Part shown: piece after piece, positions 30,625 through 41,689 of the stretch
How positions within the stretch are numbered: the first letter of the stretch is position 1
Layout: every line of letters starts with the position of its first letter
Source: Diphasiastrum complanatum
Lineage: Eukaryota; Streptophyta; Lycopodiopsida; Lycopodiales; Lycopodiaceae
DNA length: 64,000 nucleotides
Assembly (NCBI GenBank): GCA_029204225.1
Contig: CM055099.1
Coordinates: forward strand, 42,774,597-42,838,596
Direction: 5' to 3'
The notes under the pieces: model-generated
Told to the model about the DNA's origin: nothing
Databases searched by the model: none
The model's input: the letters and a program-made list of their open reading frames with translations, nothing else
Program-made: the position numbers and the translations under genes

Positions 30625-31384
30625 TGTTAGATCTTGATTTATATGCTTTACACTATGATTTAAGCAAGAGCAATGGATCAAATGATCAAAAACATGGATG
30701 AGCGGCCTCACACGTGTGGAGGACAATACCTGTACGGCATGTTTATAGAGAGTAAAGTACTCAAGCTTAGAAATGTATTTCAATCACAAAAACACAAGAC
30801 AAATGTGGAAAATACAAGCAAGACTAGAATTTGCCAATGTCACATCAACTTCTCATTGATTTGGTTGATCCCTTTATAGATCAAGTACATCCACGAGCTG
30901 CGTACTGTCCAGCAAGCGTTCACACGTGTGAAGAGTGCCTAGTCATCCAAATCCACCAATGGGAGCCATATGTGCTCATTTCCCAAAGGTAATTATTCTC
31001 CTTGGCTAGAAAACAAAAAGCTAGTCTTCCACATTTATAGGAATATTCCCTATAAAATAGGATCTAATGGAATCTTCTTTTCTTATCATCTAGAAGCTTA
31101 TCCACACGTGTGAATGGTATCTTGACATGTGTGAGTGATAACTCATTCACATGGAAGTCCAATCTATTTACATAAAGTTTGACCAATTTGACTAATTTCA
31201 AGATTCTACCCAAAGGTCAATTTCACACTAGTGTAGATCAAGCTAAAATCAATCTAACTTTATAAAAGTGACTTATGTACATTCTTTCACACGTGGAAAC
31301 AGACTCCACACATGTGAGATACTATCAAAATCAATTATCTTAAGATCTACAAGGTACATCAAGTTGGAAGTGATATTTTTAACA
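30625..31384 (-). mobile_element. Copia C 3' LTR
   Basis: On the minus strand it starts TGTTAAAAATATCAC at 31384 after the tract GAGGAGGAG and probably ends ATCTAACA at 30625. It contains three perfect CACACGTGTG palindromes (30709, 30921, 31103) and two variants (about 31121, 31288). It is unrelated in sequence to the family B LTR at the other end of the same mosaic element. Confidence 0.6.
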
Positions 31385-31397
31385 CTCCTCCTCACTT

Positions 31398-33285
31398 CTA
31401 ACTTGGCAAGTTTAATGTACATCTATCTACAACTCCAAGAGCATCTCTTAATTTGAAAAATGAATCTTTAGCCAAAGCTTTGGTTAAGATATCAGCTATG
31501 CACTCGGATGATGGCACATGATGAAGTTGAACCTCCTTGGATTGCACCTTCTCCCTCACAAAGTAATGAACTATCTCAATATGCTTTGTTCTAGCATGGA
31601 AGATTGGATTGGTAGCAATTTGTTGAGAAGCTTGATTGTCACAATAGATGCAAGGGATCTCCTCGGCCTTTAGCACTTGAAGCTCCACCAAAAGTCTTCT
31701 TAGCCATAGGCTTTGGTTGTTGAAGTCAATGCCTTGTACTCGGCTTCATAAGAGGAAAGAGAAAGTGTATCTTGCTTTTTGGAAAGCCAAGATATCACTC
31801 CTCCACAAAGAAAAGTGACAAATGCACTCATGGATCTTCTATCCATCTCGTCTCTTGCAAAATTTGAATCCGAAAATGCCCTCAAGTACAAGTTAGATCC
31901 TTGATAGAGAATGCCAAAAAATCTAGTAGAAGAGACATATCTAAGCACTCTCTTGGCACTTTTCCAATGATGCATCAAAGGACCTTGCATATATTGACTT
32001 AACTTTCTTACACTATAACTCAAATCTGGTCTAGTGATTGTCAAATAGATTAAGGAGCCTATTAGCTTTCTAAAGAGTGTGATGTCCTCAAAGGATGCTT
32101 CATCACAATCATCAGTAACTTTACAAACTTGCCCCATAGGGGTGTCAATCCTCTTACAATATTTCATGCCAAACTTTTCAAGAATGGAAGTAGCATACTT
32201 TGATTGACTTATAAAAGTAAAATCTCTACCTCTAGTAACTTCTATTCCAAGTATGAACTTAAGAAGTCCTAGATCTACCATCTTGAATTCACTAGACAAA
32301 GAAGCTTTAACATTTCTTATGCCTTGACCATCATTTCTTAGTCAATATGATATCATCAACATAAAGTACTAAAATGATGATCTTTCCATCATTACATTTG
32401 ATGTACAAAGAAGGCTCATAAGAGCTAATCACAAAGCCAAGAGAATAGAGAAAATCATGCAACCTAGAGTACCAAGCTCTAAGTGCTTGCTTCAAGCCAT
32501 ATAGGCTATTCCTTAAGTGGCAAACCTTGTCCTCCTCACCATCCTTGATGAAGCCCTCGGGTTGCAACATGTATATTTCCTCCTCCAAGTAGCCATTCAA
32601 AAAAGCATTTGTCACATCCATTTGATAGAGATTCCACTTGAATAAAGTATCAATACAAATGATCAATCTAATGGTTACAAGCTTTGCTACAGGAGCAAAT
32701 GTTTCTTCATAATCTATGCCTTTAGCTTGAAGAAACCCCTTAGCAACCAATCTAGCTTTGTACTTACTTATAGATCCATCTTGATTGTACTTTAATCTAT
32801 AGATCCACTTACATGCAAGTGGCTTCTTCCCATATGGAAGGTGTTCAAGATTCCAAGTTTGATTATCTATCAAAGCATCAAACTCTACTTGCATTGCATC
32901 TCTCCAAACTTGTGATCTACTTGCATCTTCATAACATGATGGCTCTTCAAGCATTGTGGTTAGAAAAGAGTAAGAGGTATAAGGAGTTGTGTCTTCCCTT
33001 TCTTCCCTTTCTCAAAGTATGTGAGCCTTGACACCTTGGCCTTGCTCCTTGTGGATCTTCTCGACTCCTTTGGAACTTGATTTTGATCTTCCAAAAGATC
33101 ATTTTCAAGAGGCTCCTCCTCGGGTGTTGCAAGATCTTCATCATCTAAAAGATTAGATGCATTTGGAGACAACTTGTAACTTTAAGATTCATCAAATAAG
33201 ACATCCTTGCTAGCTTTTACTTTTCTTGAAATAGGATCAAATTTCCTATATCCTTTGCTATTTTCACTATAGCCTAAAAATATTC
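31398..33285 (-). pseudogene. Copia C RT and RNase H half of the mosaic element
   Basis: Minus-strand pol C-terminal half. After the integrase C-terminal tail (FLGYSENSKGYRKFDP at about 33270-33225) come an acidic/Arg-rich linker, TWNLEHLPYGKKPLACKWIY, YKARLVAKGFLQAKGIDYEE and MDVTNAFLNGYLEEEIYM, then SLYGLKQALRAWYSRLHDFL and the active site LYVDDIILTKK near 32335. A frameshift at about 32330 leads to the connection domain and RNase H (AFSDSNFARDEMDRRSMSAF, SSYEAEYKALTS), another break at about 31700, and KHIEIVHYFVREKVQSKEVQ to ADILTKALAKD. RT itself is open from 32954 to 32331. Residues differ throughout from the corresponding part of B, so it belongs to another family. Confidence 0.8.
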
Positions 33286-33846
33286 CTTTGAAAGAAGTTG
33301 CTATCACTTCTCAAGCTTGCAACCTTGAAAGGAAACTGCTTTTCTACATAAGCTTTGAAAGTAAGAAAAACATCATAGGCCATGGCTTTTGAAGACAACA
33401 TATAGATCCAAGAATATCTTGTATAATCATCTACAAAATAGACAAAGCAATTTGCTCCTCCTTTGCTCTTAGTTGATGAGAAATGAACATCAGAGTGCAC
33501 AAATTCAAATGGTTGCTTTGTCTTGATACTTGATCTAGGAAAAGGCCTTCTGTGTGATTTTGCTAGCACACAAGCTTCATAAGGTAGAAGCTCCTTTGAC
33601 AGTGTCTTGGTAGACCAACAACTTTTTCTTCTTTGACCATAGATTGCATGGCTTTGAAATTGGGATGTCCCAATCTCTTGTGCCACAGATCCTCCTGTAG
33701 ACCCTTGGTCTCATAAGCAATATCTGAAATGTTAGCACTAGTTTGTACACCTTACCAATTCTAGATCCTCTAGCAATAACTTCATTTTCTCTTGAGACTA
33801 TACACTTGTCAACTTGAAACTTGACATCCAATCCACTATCAAACAG
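33286..33846 (-). pseudogene. Family B integrase part of the mosaic element
   Basis: Minus strand. KTLSKELLPYEACVLAKSHR (zinc-domain Cys pair), then SRSSIKTKQPFEF-like sequence and the first catalytic Asp in VHSDVHFSSTKSKGG, YFVDDYTRYSWIY, and FPFKVASLRSDS with the second Asp. It is nearly identical to B at 21050-21365. Immediately after RSDS, at about 33300, the sequence turns into the integrase tail of family C, so the catalytic Glu segment (PQQNGVAERKN in B) is missing. A frame break lies near 33600-33680. Confidence 0.8.
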
Positions 33847-35019
33847 CTAACCTACACTAATGAGATTCTTAGTCAATCTAGGTAGATACAATACATCATG
33901 TAAGCAAAAACATTTTGATGATGATGCATGCAGTGGAATACTACCTATTCCTTCAATCCTACACTCTACATCATTAGCAGTATAGATTGATATTTTTGCG
34001 CCTAGATATGGCATGAGATTAGTGAAAGAGTTTCTAGAACTAGACATATGGGAACTAGCCCCACTATCTATCCACCAGACTTCTTCATTCTTAAAAGGAA
34101 AAGATGAAAAAGTAGACATCATTAAAGAATCCTCTCTTTCACTCTCTACACCCTCACACTCATCCTCATTAGTAAGTATAGCTTGCTTATATTGGTTCTT
34201 TTTCTTGAAACAGTTTGATGCATAATGTCCTTTCTTGCCACAGAAAAAACACTTGATCTCTGACAACTTCTTCTTGCCACTTGATGTTGCAGCTTGTGAG
34301 GACTGATCCTCACCACCTTCTTTGGCTTTGTCCTTCTTGAAGTGTTGTTGTCCTTTGCCCTTGTCTCTTGACTTGTCTCTAATGAAGAGTGATTTGTCAT
34401 CTCCACCATCTTTCAATGAAAGTCTATTGATCCTCAGCATCTTGTTTTCTTGCCTACTTTCTTCATCAATGAGAATACCTTGCAGTGTCTCCAAGGATGG
34501 AAGATCCTCTTTGACAACATAAGTCTGCACAATGTTGTCATACTCATCTCTAAGTCCATTTAGGACTACTTGAACAAGTCCAGTGTTCTTAAGAGCATCA
34601 CTAATACCAGCTAACTCTTGATGAAGATCCTTAACTCTCATGACATATGGTGAAGCACTCTCATCTATTCTATGATAACTTAGAAATATTTGATTTCTAA
34701 GTGTAAGCAATCTAGAAGTATTTTTGATTTCATAGATTGTTTTTAGAGTATCCCAAGCTTCCTTGGTAGTGGTGCATGTACTGATCTCTCTTAACACTTC
34801 ATTGGTAACCTTCATGTTCATAAAATGAAGGGCAATTTTGGTTCTTTTGTGAAATGTTGCAGCTTCATTAGGTGCAGCAGGTTCTTCTTCAGCTCCACTC
34901 ACAATATCCATTACATCTTGTAGAATTAATAATGATTCCATTCTAATCTTCCACATTGCATAATTGGAGGATGTTAATCTCTCACTGTGATCTAAAAAAT
35001 GTGAACCAGATGAGGACAT
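33847..35019 (-). CDS. Intact family B gag-protease frame (390 codons)
   Basis: The longest retrotransposon frame without a stop in the window. It starts MSSSGSHFLDHSERLTSSNY (35019), contains the gag core, VLNGLRDEYDNIVQTYVVKE, a basic region, the perfect CCHC knuckle CFFCGKKGHYASNC and the protease active site VWWIDSGASSHMSSSRN. It closes with DVLYLPRLTKNLISVG and a stop. The usual copia polyprotein would continue into integrase, so the stop after ISVG is a truncating change. Compared with B, the Trp of EAWDTLK and the knuckle are intact. The first ATG matches B. It could still encode capsid protein if transcribed, but the LTR and primer site upstream are damaged. Confidence 0.85.
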   Translation of the reverse strand: MSSSGSHFLDHSERLTSSNYAMWKIRMESLLILQDVMDIVSGAEEEPAAPNEAATFHKRTKIALHFMNMKVTNEVLREISTCTTTKEAWDTLKTIYEIKNTSRLLTLRNQIFLSYHRIDESASPYVMRVKDLHQELAGISDALKNTGLVQVVLNGLRDEYDNIVQTYVVKEDLPSLETLQGILIDEESRQENKMLRINRLSLKDGGDDKSLFIRDKSRDKGKGQQHFKKDKAKEGGEDQSSQAATSSGKKKLSEIKCFFCGKKGHYASNCFKKKNQYKQAILTNEDECEGVESEREDSLMMSTFSSFPFKNEEVWWIDSGASSHMSSSRNSFTNLMPYLGAKISIYTANDVECRIEGIGSIPLHASSSKCFCLHDVLYLPRLTKNLISVG

Positions 35020-35564
35020 CTTTACTATGAGAAATTCTAGTAATGATAAAAAATGGAGTTGAAAGGATGTTGCTTGCTATCTCAATCTAGGATTTAACAT
35101 AGATGTTGATCCAACCTATGAAATCTAGCAACATATGTGAGAACAAATTTTCAACATAGAAAATCAATCTATCCTAAATTTGGATCTTGCTTCAGTCACA
35201 AAAAAGAAGCTCATGCAAGAAAGAAGTCTATCTCTCCCACGAGTTTCAAAGTATTGATAAACTCTCTAAGAACTTACTTTCAACTCAAACACAGTAATAT
35301 GTGTGAAATGAAAAGTCTAAGACCTCAGAACACTCACTTCTATCCAATTCTTCTTGATTGACAATATAAAATGATCTACTTCTCAATACCTATCCAACAA
35401 GCTATAGAACATCAAATTTGGATCATTCCTTGAGAAGTAGCACTCATTGATGAGGGCTGATTTCACACGTGTGAGCTCTCTGTCTATACAGAGCTCCGTT
35501 GGATCAGATTAGCCTTGATTTGATCCACTTATGATTCATAGATAGCCTGTCTCTCAACGAACAC
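35020..35564 (-). other. Leader of the mosaic element, without primer site
   Basis: Collinear (inverted) with the leader of B from about 18925 to 19583, including a CACACGTGTG at 35464-35473. At about 35564 it jumps straight into the LTR; the last part of the LTR and the primer-binding site (about 300-380 bases in B) are deleted. Confidence 0.7.
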
Positions 35565-36015
35565 CAAAATCTCAATATTCACAATATGGCAAAACATGCC
35601 CAGCTTTCCCTACATGAGAGAGACTCAAATTCCTATAGTGGTGTTGCATGGAAAGTCCACTTAACTGAACTAATTTACCTACCAGAGATCCACATGTGTA
35701 ACTGCATGCATGGATGTTGCATGTACTGCATGTCAACTCATAAAACTGCCTAGACACGTGTAGATCACATAAACTACTTTGCATGTTGCATGCACTGATT
35801 GCATGTGGCTTGCATGCATACAATATGGCTTTGCATGTTATCTAAACTACTGCATGTCATCAAAATTGAACCTATCTAACTCAAATCCGAGCTACAATAG
35901 AAGGATATGTGCTCAATTCACACTCCTTTTATGTACAACATGAAATTTAGTGGAAATCACCATGGACATGGCCCCAAACTCGAGATAGGAAGGTAATATT
36001 TTAATGATCTTCACA
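35565..36015 (-). mobile_element. Truncated family B 5' LTR of the mosaic element
   Basis: The minus strand starts TGTGAAGATCATTAAAATA at 36015 and follows the B LTR, including its CATGCA cluster (35640-35860), up to AATCTCAATATTCACAATAT (the inverse of B near 18525). The R/U5 end is gone. It has no match to the LTR at the element's other end (30625-31384). Confidence 0.8.
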
Positions 36016-36405
36016 TAATTGCCTTCCAAGCAATAGACTCGGGTTTGCGACTCTCGGTGGACGTACCAATGTTAGGGGAAATTCTTGACGGGGGATTGGT
36101 CTCGCCAAAAAGTCCTAAAAGGGAAAAGGCCCACATTGTTCTTATGTGAGTGATTGAGGGATACCGCTTCCAATCTCGAGGGCCATCTCAACCACCCCAT
36201 GCTCCTCAGTCAATGAGGGTTTTTCAGGCCCCTAGATGTACGCCCCCAGATGTACGGCTTGCTGGAGGTGTAACTACACTCTCGATCCTATTGGTCTTGT
36301 CTTTCCATATCCATAGCTCTAGGTGAAAGTGATAATCCTAGCTCCCTGGCGTCCCTTCTCTAACTCTTTCAATGTAGTGTGGCACATTCCTTTAGAGTTT
36401 AGGAT
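36016..36405. other. Intergenic spacer, nothing recognised
   Basis: A 390-base unique-looking stretch between the mosaic copia and the Ty3 element G. CTAGATGTACG and CAGATGTACGG form a short direct repeat at about 36232 and 36250. No coding or mobile signature. Confidence 0.4.
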
Positions 36406-37535
36406 TGTTGGAGGGTTTGCAGATCCCAAGGCAATCCTAACCCTAGTTAATAAGTGAGAGGGATTTGGCACCTTGCGTGTGTAAGTCCCACCCGATGATC
36501 ACATAGTTATTTGATAATTAGAAACTCAATAAAAGGACTTTAGGCCTTTTTGCGGTACTTTTAATGTTGTATGGCCTAAACAGTAGAGGAGTTTTGAGCT
36601 CCAAAAAGACCCTTTACGAATTCGTGCAAGATGTAGTTTATATTATTAAAATATTATAACACTAATACTTTTGACTTACCATAACTTTTTAATCATAGCT
36701 CAAAAGTATGTCATGTAACATATCATTGGAAAGCCCTTGTCGACGCTTTCCAATGCACCAAACTCCTCTAAATTTGGACATACCACTAAAACGTTATGCC
36801 ATTTTTAGTGTGGAATCAAAATGTCGACTCAAAAAGTTATGTTATGTAGATTTCAAATTTGAGTGTTTTGATTGGTCCATGTGTAAGAAAAAATTGAGAA
36901 AAAATATAAAAAAAATCTTTACAAAGGGTCTTTTTTGGATTCAGAACTCCTCTTATGTGTCAAGTTAGTGAGTAAAGTTGGGTTTCCCTCCAATTTGGAT
37001 GGTTCTCACTCTTTTTTAAATTTGAATAACTAGGGAGGCAAAAATGGACCAATAGGATTCAAAGGCCAGGGTCCTCCTCTCTATTACAAAAAGGGACCAA
37101 CTTGAGTTTCCTACACATGGACATATCTTCATTTCAATAAAGCAGATTGGTTCTCTTGTGAAATGGATTTATGAATGTCCTTGCTCTTTGTCACTTTTCC
37201 TCCATCAGGCTTATGCTTTTTATTGTGTTTGCTAATTGTTGGATCTGATTGTTATTGGGATTTAATGTTTTTATATTTTTTATGAGAGAGAAAGGGAGAG
37301 AGAGAGAGAAAGAGTAAGCTATCTTCATTGTGCATCTAGTGTTAATGGATGTAGTATTAATGCTTAGGGTTAATGGATGTCAGAATTAGATGTGAATATT
37401 TCATTCATGCTGAAATCTGAACTATGCTATCGCTCTCATGGGAACGAATCTACGCGTGACAGCTAACTTCATCTTCTCGATGCTAGATTGATTAGATCTT
37501 GGGTTGAGGATAGGCAAGGAAAGAAACCCACTACA
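36406..37535 (+). mobile_element. Ty3 element G 5' LTR
   Basis: TGTTGGAGGGTTTGCAG to ACCCACTACA, 1130 bases, with the primer site four bases downstream. About 370 bases of it (36584-36955) are a later MITE insertion absent from the 3' LTR at 45185-45884. It also holds a GA run at 37288-37312. Confidence 0.8.
36584..36955. mobile_element. MITE-like insertion with terminal inverted repeats in G 5' LTR
   Basis: The left end reads TAGAGGAGTTTTGAGCTCCA then AAAAGACCCTTTAC. The right end, read on the other strand, is TAAGAGGAGTTCTGAATCCA then AAAAAAGACCCTTTGTA, an inverted repeat of about 35 bases with a few mismatches. The other LTR of the same element has an empty site here (GGCCTAAA followed directly by TGTCAAGTT at about 45355-45365). 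The interior is AT-rich and non-coding; a short frame at 36708-36968 is not a gene. No clean target duplication is visible, so superfamily is open. Confidence 0.7.
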
Positions 37536-37539
37536 ATTT

Positions 37540-37557
37540 TGGTGTCGTTGCCGGAGA
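37540..37557 (+). promoter_or_regulatory. Primer-binding site of Ty3 element G
   Basis: TGGTGTCGTTGCCGGAGA, a Tat/Athila-like site with two mismatches to TGGCGCCGTTGCCGGGGA. Confidence 0.8.
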
Positions 37558-38766
37558 GCTACGCCAATTTTTTAGTTTGCAGCATATTTGTTGGATGGTT
37601 AGCTTGCATTAGGCATCTTGTCGTGGCATGAATAGTGTTAAATATGCATTTAGGGTTAGTTTGGGAGTGATTTTGCCTGATTTAAATGGATTTGCTTGTT
37701 TGAAATCTAATCTGATTGTGGAACAGAGAAATCTATTTAGATCACCAATCTTAAAATCCATTTGGATCTGAGATATAAAAAAAACAACAAAAACCGGTCA
37801 AATATGCTAGATTTTGGTCAAAAGGAGACAAAAATTGTCATCAGAGCTGATAACTTTTTGCTCTCTTTCAGAAAACATTCGCCGAGTTGCAGGCGCCTTT
37901 GACTTTAATCACAAAATCTTCAGTTTGAAGGACGAACAATCCTTCCTAGCAGATTTTTAAAAACATTAGAAAAACCATCAAAAAACACAAAAAAATCACC
38001 AAAATCCTAAAAATACAGAAAAAGGAGCTTAGCTCGATTTACTGTGCATAGGTGTGATTCAAATCAACTACCAAGTCGACGAAGAATAATATCAGAAATA
38101 GAAGTTTTCTCAGAGGATCAATTGTCATATTGTCATATTTTTGTCAAAAAAGTCTTTTTTTTTTTTGCAAAAATATCAATATTACTCTTGATTCTTCGCC
38201 AGAACCTTCGTCGAGATTCCAGATCATTCTATCTATAGTAAATTACTATTTTTGAGCTCGTCGAACATTCATCCTATCTAGATCATAGAAAATTCTTATT
38301 TTTACCCTTGCCAAACTATAGAAACTATGTTTTTGTGTGCCAGAAACCTTTGCCAGTTCTACCCTAGATTTATCTATGCCAAATTCTGAGTCTAAGAGTT
38401 TGGCAAAGTTTATTTTCGGAGAATTTATCAGAAAAACTTGATTAGAGAGTTTTTTTTTTAAATAACACTACTGAACCTTTGCTGAGTGAATCTTCATCTA
38501 GGAAACGTTCGCCAGTTCTATTTTTATATTTTGATTTTTTGGATAAAGTCCCTGTCAAATTTTGGGTCAAATCTAATACAGTCTGATTTTGATTCTGAAA
38601 TTTTTTTATTTTTGAGAAGTATCGATTGGTTGAATTTCGAAATCTTTTTCACGATATAGGAATTTGATTCTTGTCAAGTAGAAGAGATCAAGCAGATCTG
38701 ATCTGAGATAGTTTTGATTCAAAATCTAGATCCAATCTCATTGTTTGTTTGATTTAATCTATAAAG
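37558..38766 (+). other. Leader of Ty3 element G with dispersed short motif
   Basis: 1.2 kb without an open frame. A motif of the type GAACCTTCGCCGAGTTC recurs irregularly: for example at about 37870, 38200, 38265, 38343, 38475 and 38503, and again at about 43775 after the integrase. T-rich tracts are at 38153-38168 and 38450-38460. Confidence 0.55.
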
Positions 38767-40195
38767 ATGGCTGCCTCTGGAGGTGCTCCTCAGGAAGTCA
38801 ATCCAATCATTGTTAGAAGAGCATACCGTTTGGATCTACCCAAATACAATGGATTAACAGATTCAGTTAGATTTCTTCAGATCTATTTTGAATCTTGTAA
38901 ATTCTATGACGAAGTTTTTCCCCAAGATAAACTTAAGCTTTTTCCTATGGCCTTAACAAGCGCAGCACAAGATTGTTACTATAATAAAGATGAAACTGAA
39001 CGTACAGATTGGGAGACTGTTAAACGAGCCCTTATCACATGGTTCAAACCTCAGAAGTTTATGGAAGACTCTTTTCTACTTTTAAGTAAGATTAAAATGG
39101 GAAAGTGAGAAATGGTTCGAGATTACATTGAACGAGTAAAATGCCCCAGATCTGAGTGCAAACCTAAGCTGATTAACAAAAATGCCATGATTATGTGATT
39201 TTTGTCAGATTTACCTAAAAGGATCAGACGTGAGCTGAAACGCCATAATGAGTACGCACTTTTGCAAAATGCTATGGATGATGCAATTCGGGAGGAGGAT
39301 GAAGATTCAGACGATGAGCCGAATATCAGTATGTTGCCTTATACAGTAGGGGGACCACTACGACATCCACCACTATTGCATCACCGAATATCAACGCTAC
39401 TACAGAAATGATGCTCAATGACTTCGAGAAACTCGGAAAGAACCAACAAAAACAGATGGAAAAGTTGTAGTCGCAATTTGATGAGAAGATCAAAGCATTG
39501 GAAGATTTCCATCGACAAGCGAACAAGAAACCTGAGAAGTTTGCAAAGACTTTTCCTACTAGGGAGAATGTCTGGTGTTCTATTTGTACATGAAATCACA
39601 TAGTGAATGAGTGTCCTCAATTGAAAAAATGAATCGAAATCAGTATATGCCATTTGTGTAATTCGCCTGATTATGAGACTACTTTTTGCAACTTCAATCC
39701 TAGGATAATTCAGCAATGGTATGGCTAGATGGGATATCGAGAACCACATTATGGAGGAAATCTGACATCTAGACCTCGACAATCTGCTCTTGGATACCCG
39801 GAACGATTAGCCTTACCTGTCCCACCAAAGCACCCCGCTCCTCCTGCCAGTTTGATGGAACAAGAACATTACAGAAGTGCCAAGCAATGGAACTATGGTA
39901 ATGATCAAGAAGGTGGATCTTCAGAACAATATGTTATTTATGCTTCCGCACAGTAACAAGCATCTAGAAACTGGACCAGAGCACCACTTGAATGCTTTGA
40001 ATGTGGAAAAAATCACAGAGTTGCAGAATGTCCAAATAAAGAAAAATTTACCATTCTATCGTGACTGTGGTTATGGACATTGCTATAAGGAGTGTTCAGC
40101 AAAATTGAAGCCACCACCAGCTACAACTCTTGTAAATCTGATAACAATCAAGCAAAGACTAGTAGTTCAGAATGAACCAAGTGTACCTTGATGGT
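38767..40195 (+). pseudogene. Ty3 element G gag with zinc knuckles
   Basis: ATG at 38767 gives MAASGGAPQEVNPIIVRRAY and LDLPKYNGLTDSVRFLQIYF, then the gag core DKLKLFPMALTSAAQDCYYN and WETVKRALITWF. Two in-frame TGA codons (39106-39108, 39196-39198) interrupt an otherwise collinear frame to 39411. Downstream are remnants of knuckles: CSIC...NHIVNEC (about 39575-39615), CHLCNSP...FC (39645-39690), CFECGKNHRVAEC (about 39990-40030) and a fourth, RDCGYGHCYKEC, at about 40060-40095. It is broken in at least four places. Confidence 0.75.
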
Positions 40196-41640
40196 AGTCA
40201 CTAGAGCACAAAAGCAGAAAGAACCGGTCGCAGATCCAATACCTGCTGATTCTATACCATTAATTAACACACCAACAACATTTGGAGTCTATTCAAATCT
40301 TCATGCAGAAAAAAGCAGATATCAGGATATGATACAGTGGATTAAAAATTTGCAAGAAGAAGAGAAGCTTGAAGCTGCTAGAGTAACAACCGAAGTTCGT
40401 TTTTCACCATTGTAGTCACCGAAAGGTTCACATACAAATATGAATGCTCAGTTGCATCATCATGAAGAACCTTTCAAGATGACTGAACCGGAAGCACCAC
40501 AAATAGAACTGATCATGAATAGTTTGTCTAGTAAGGTCAATATTTTGTTGGGAGAGTTCCTAAAGCTGGTGCCAAAAGCAAAGAAGTATCAGCGCAAAAG
40601 TTAACTCAAGCTGAACCAAAAGTCCATCAGGAGCCACCTTTTTTGTGCTAGATTTGAAGAATCTAATGAAGTACTCCATGTCGGAGCAGCTTGGAAAAGT
40701 GAACAAAAAAATATCACTATGCCGATATAACATAGACAATTTCCTAATGAGCAGCTGTGATAGATGGTGGTTTGGGAGTTAACCTGATTTCTACAAAGCT
40801 ATGTGCAAAATGGGGCCTTACAAAGATAAAACTATGACTTTTGCCATTAATCTAGCTGATCAAATGACAGTTCGTCCACGAGGAATGGTTAAAGATATAC
40901 CTGTCAAAATTGCTGGAGTACAGTTTGTCATTACTTTCGTAGTAATGGACTTACCAGAAGCACCAAATGTCTACCGAGTCCTATTGGGACTCCCATGGTT
41001 ACGAGTTGCGCAAGTAATTCATAACTCAGGGTACCGGGAAAATCACTTCTGAAAATCATAAACGTGCAGTCAAGGTTGATCCTGCAACTTGGACTATCAA
41101 ACCAGTGGTTCAAAAAGAGGATGATGATTCATCAACAATGGATTATACTTGTGACCAACCCGAAAAAAAATTTGGGAGTTCATTACGATTCTCAAACTGA
41201 TACTGTCAACTGGAATGAAGCTCTTGCAACGATTCAATGTATAGCAGGATATATGTGTCAGCAAGATAATCAGTCAGATCTGAACAAGATTTTATTATTG
41301 GATCAAACCTTGGATACACCGATCACTTTTTCATTGAATGTGTTGAATGTAGCTTGGATATCAACGAAACCTATACCAGATCCAATTGACGATGAACTCA
41401 TTCCTGTGAGTCTTGCTTTGACTTATGATGACAATGCAAGGCTTACTGATGAGCAGATTCTAAATTATATGGATCCGACCAGATGTGGAGTGCGTAATAT
41501 TCCTGATGAACCAACAATAAAACCGTCAAAAGTAGTTATATTGAAGGAAGACAAGATCACAAGGTCAATGGCAAAGAAACAATCCAAGAAACATTATAAT
41601 ACGGTCCTGAAATGAGAAAATCCTCCTCAAAAGATTGATT
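40196..41640 (+). pseudogene. Ty3 element G protease and protease-RT linker
   Basis: The protease active site AVIDGGLGVNLISTKLC at about 40754-40805 uses Asp-Gly-Gly. Just before it, and again after, the frame changes. From 40840 the companion stretch reads INLADQMTVRPRGMVKDIPV, then VVMDLPEAPNVYRVLLGLPW with the Gly-Leu-Pro-Trp-Leu end. From 41064 to 41615 a 183-codon open frame (TTG or internal start only) is the acidic linker that normally precedes RT in Tat-like elements. No RT motif follows. Confidence 0.65.
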
Positions 41641-41689
41641 CAAAAAAGCAGATTTAGCAAGACATATATACAAACCGACTATTGTTTCT

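Noticed and set aside
31398-35019. The minus-strand element as one normal copia with sequencing errors
   Set aside because: RT and RNase H residues and the LTR at the left differ from family B throughout, and the integrase Glu segment is missing at a sharp switch point.
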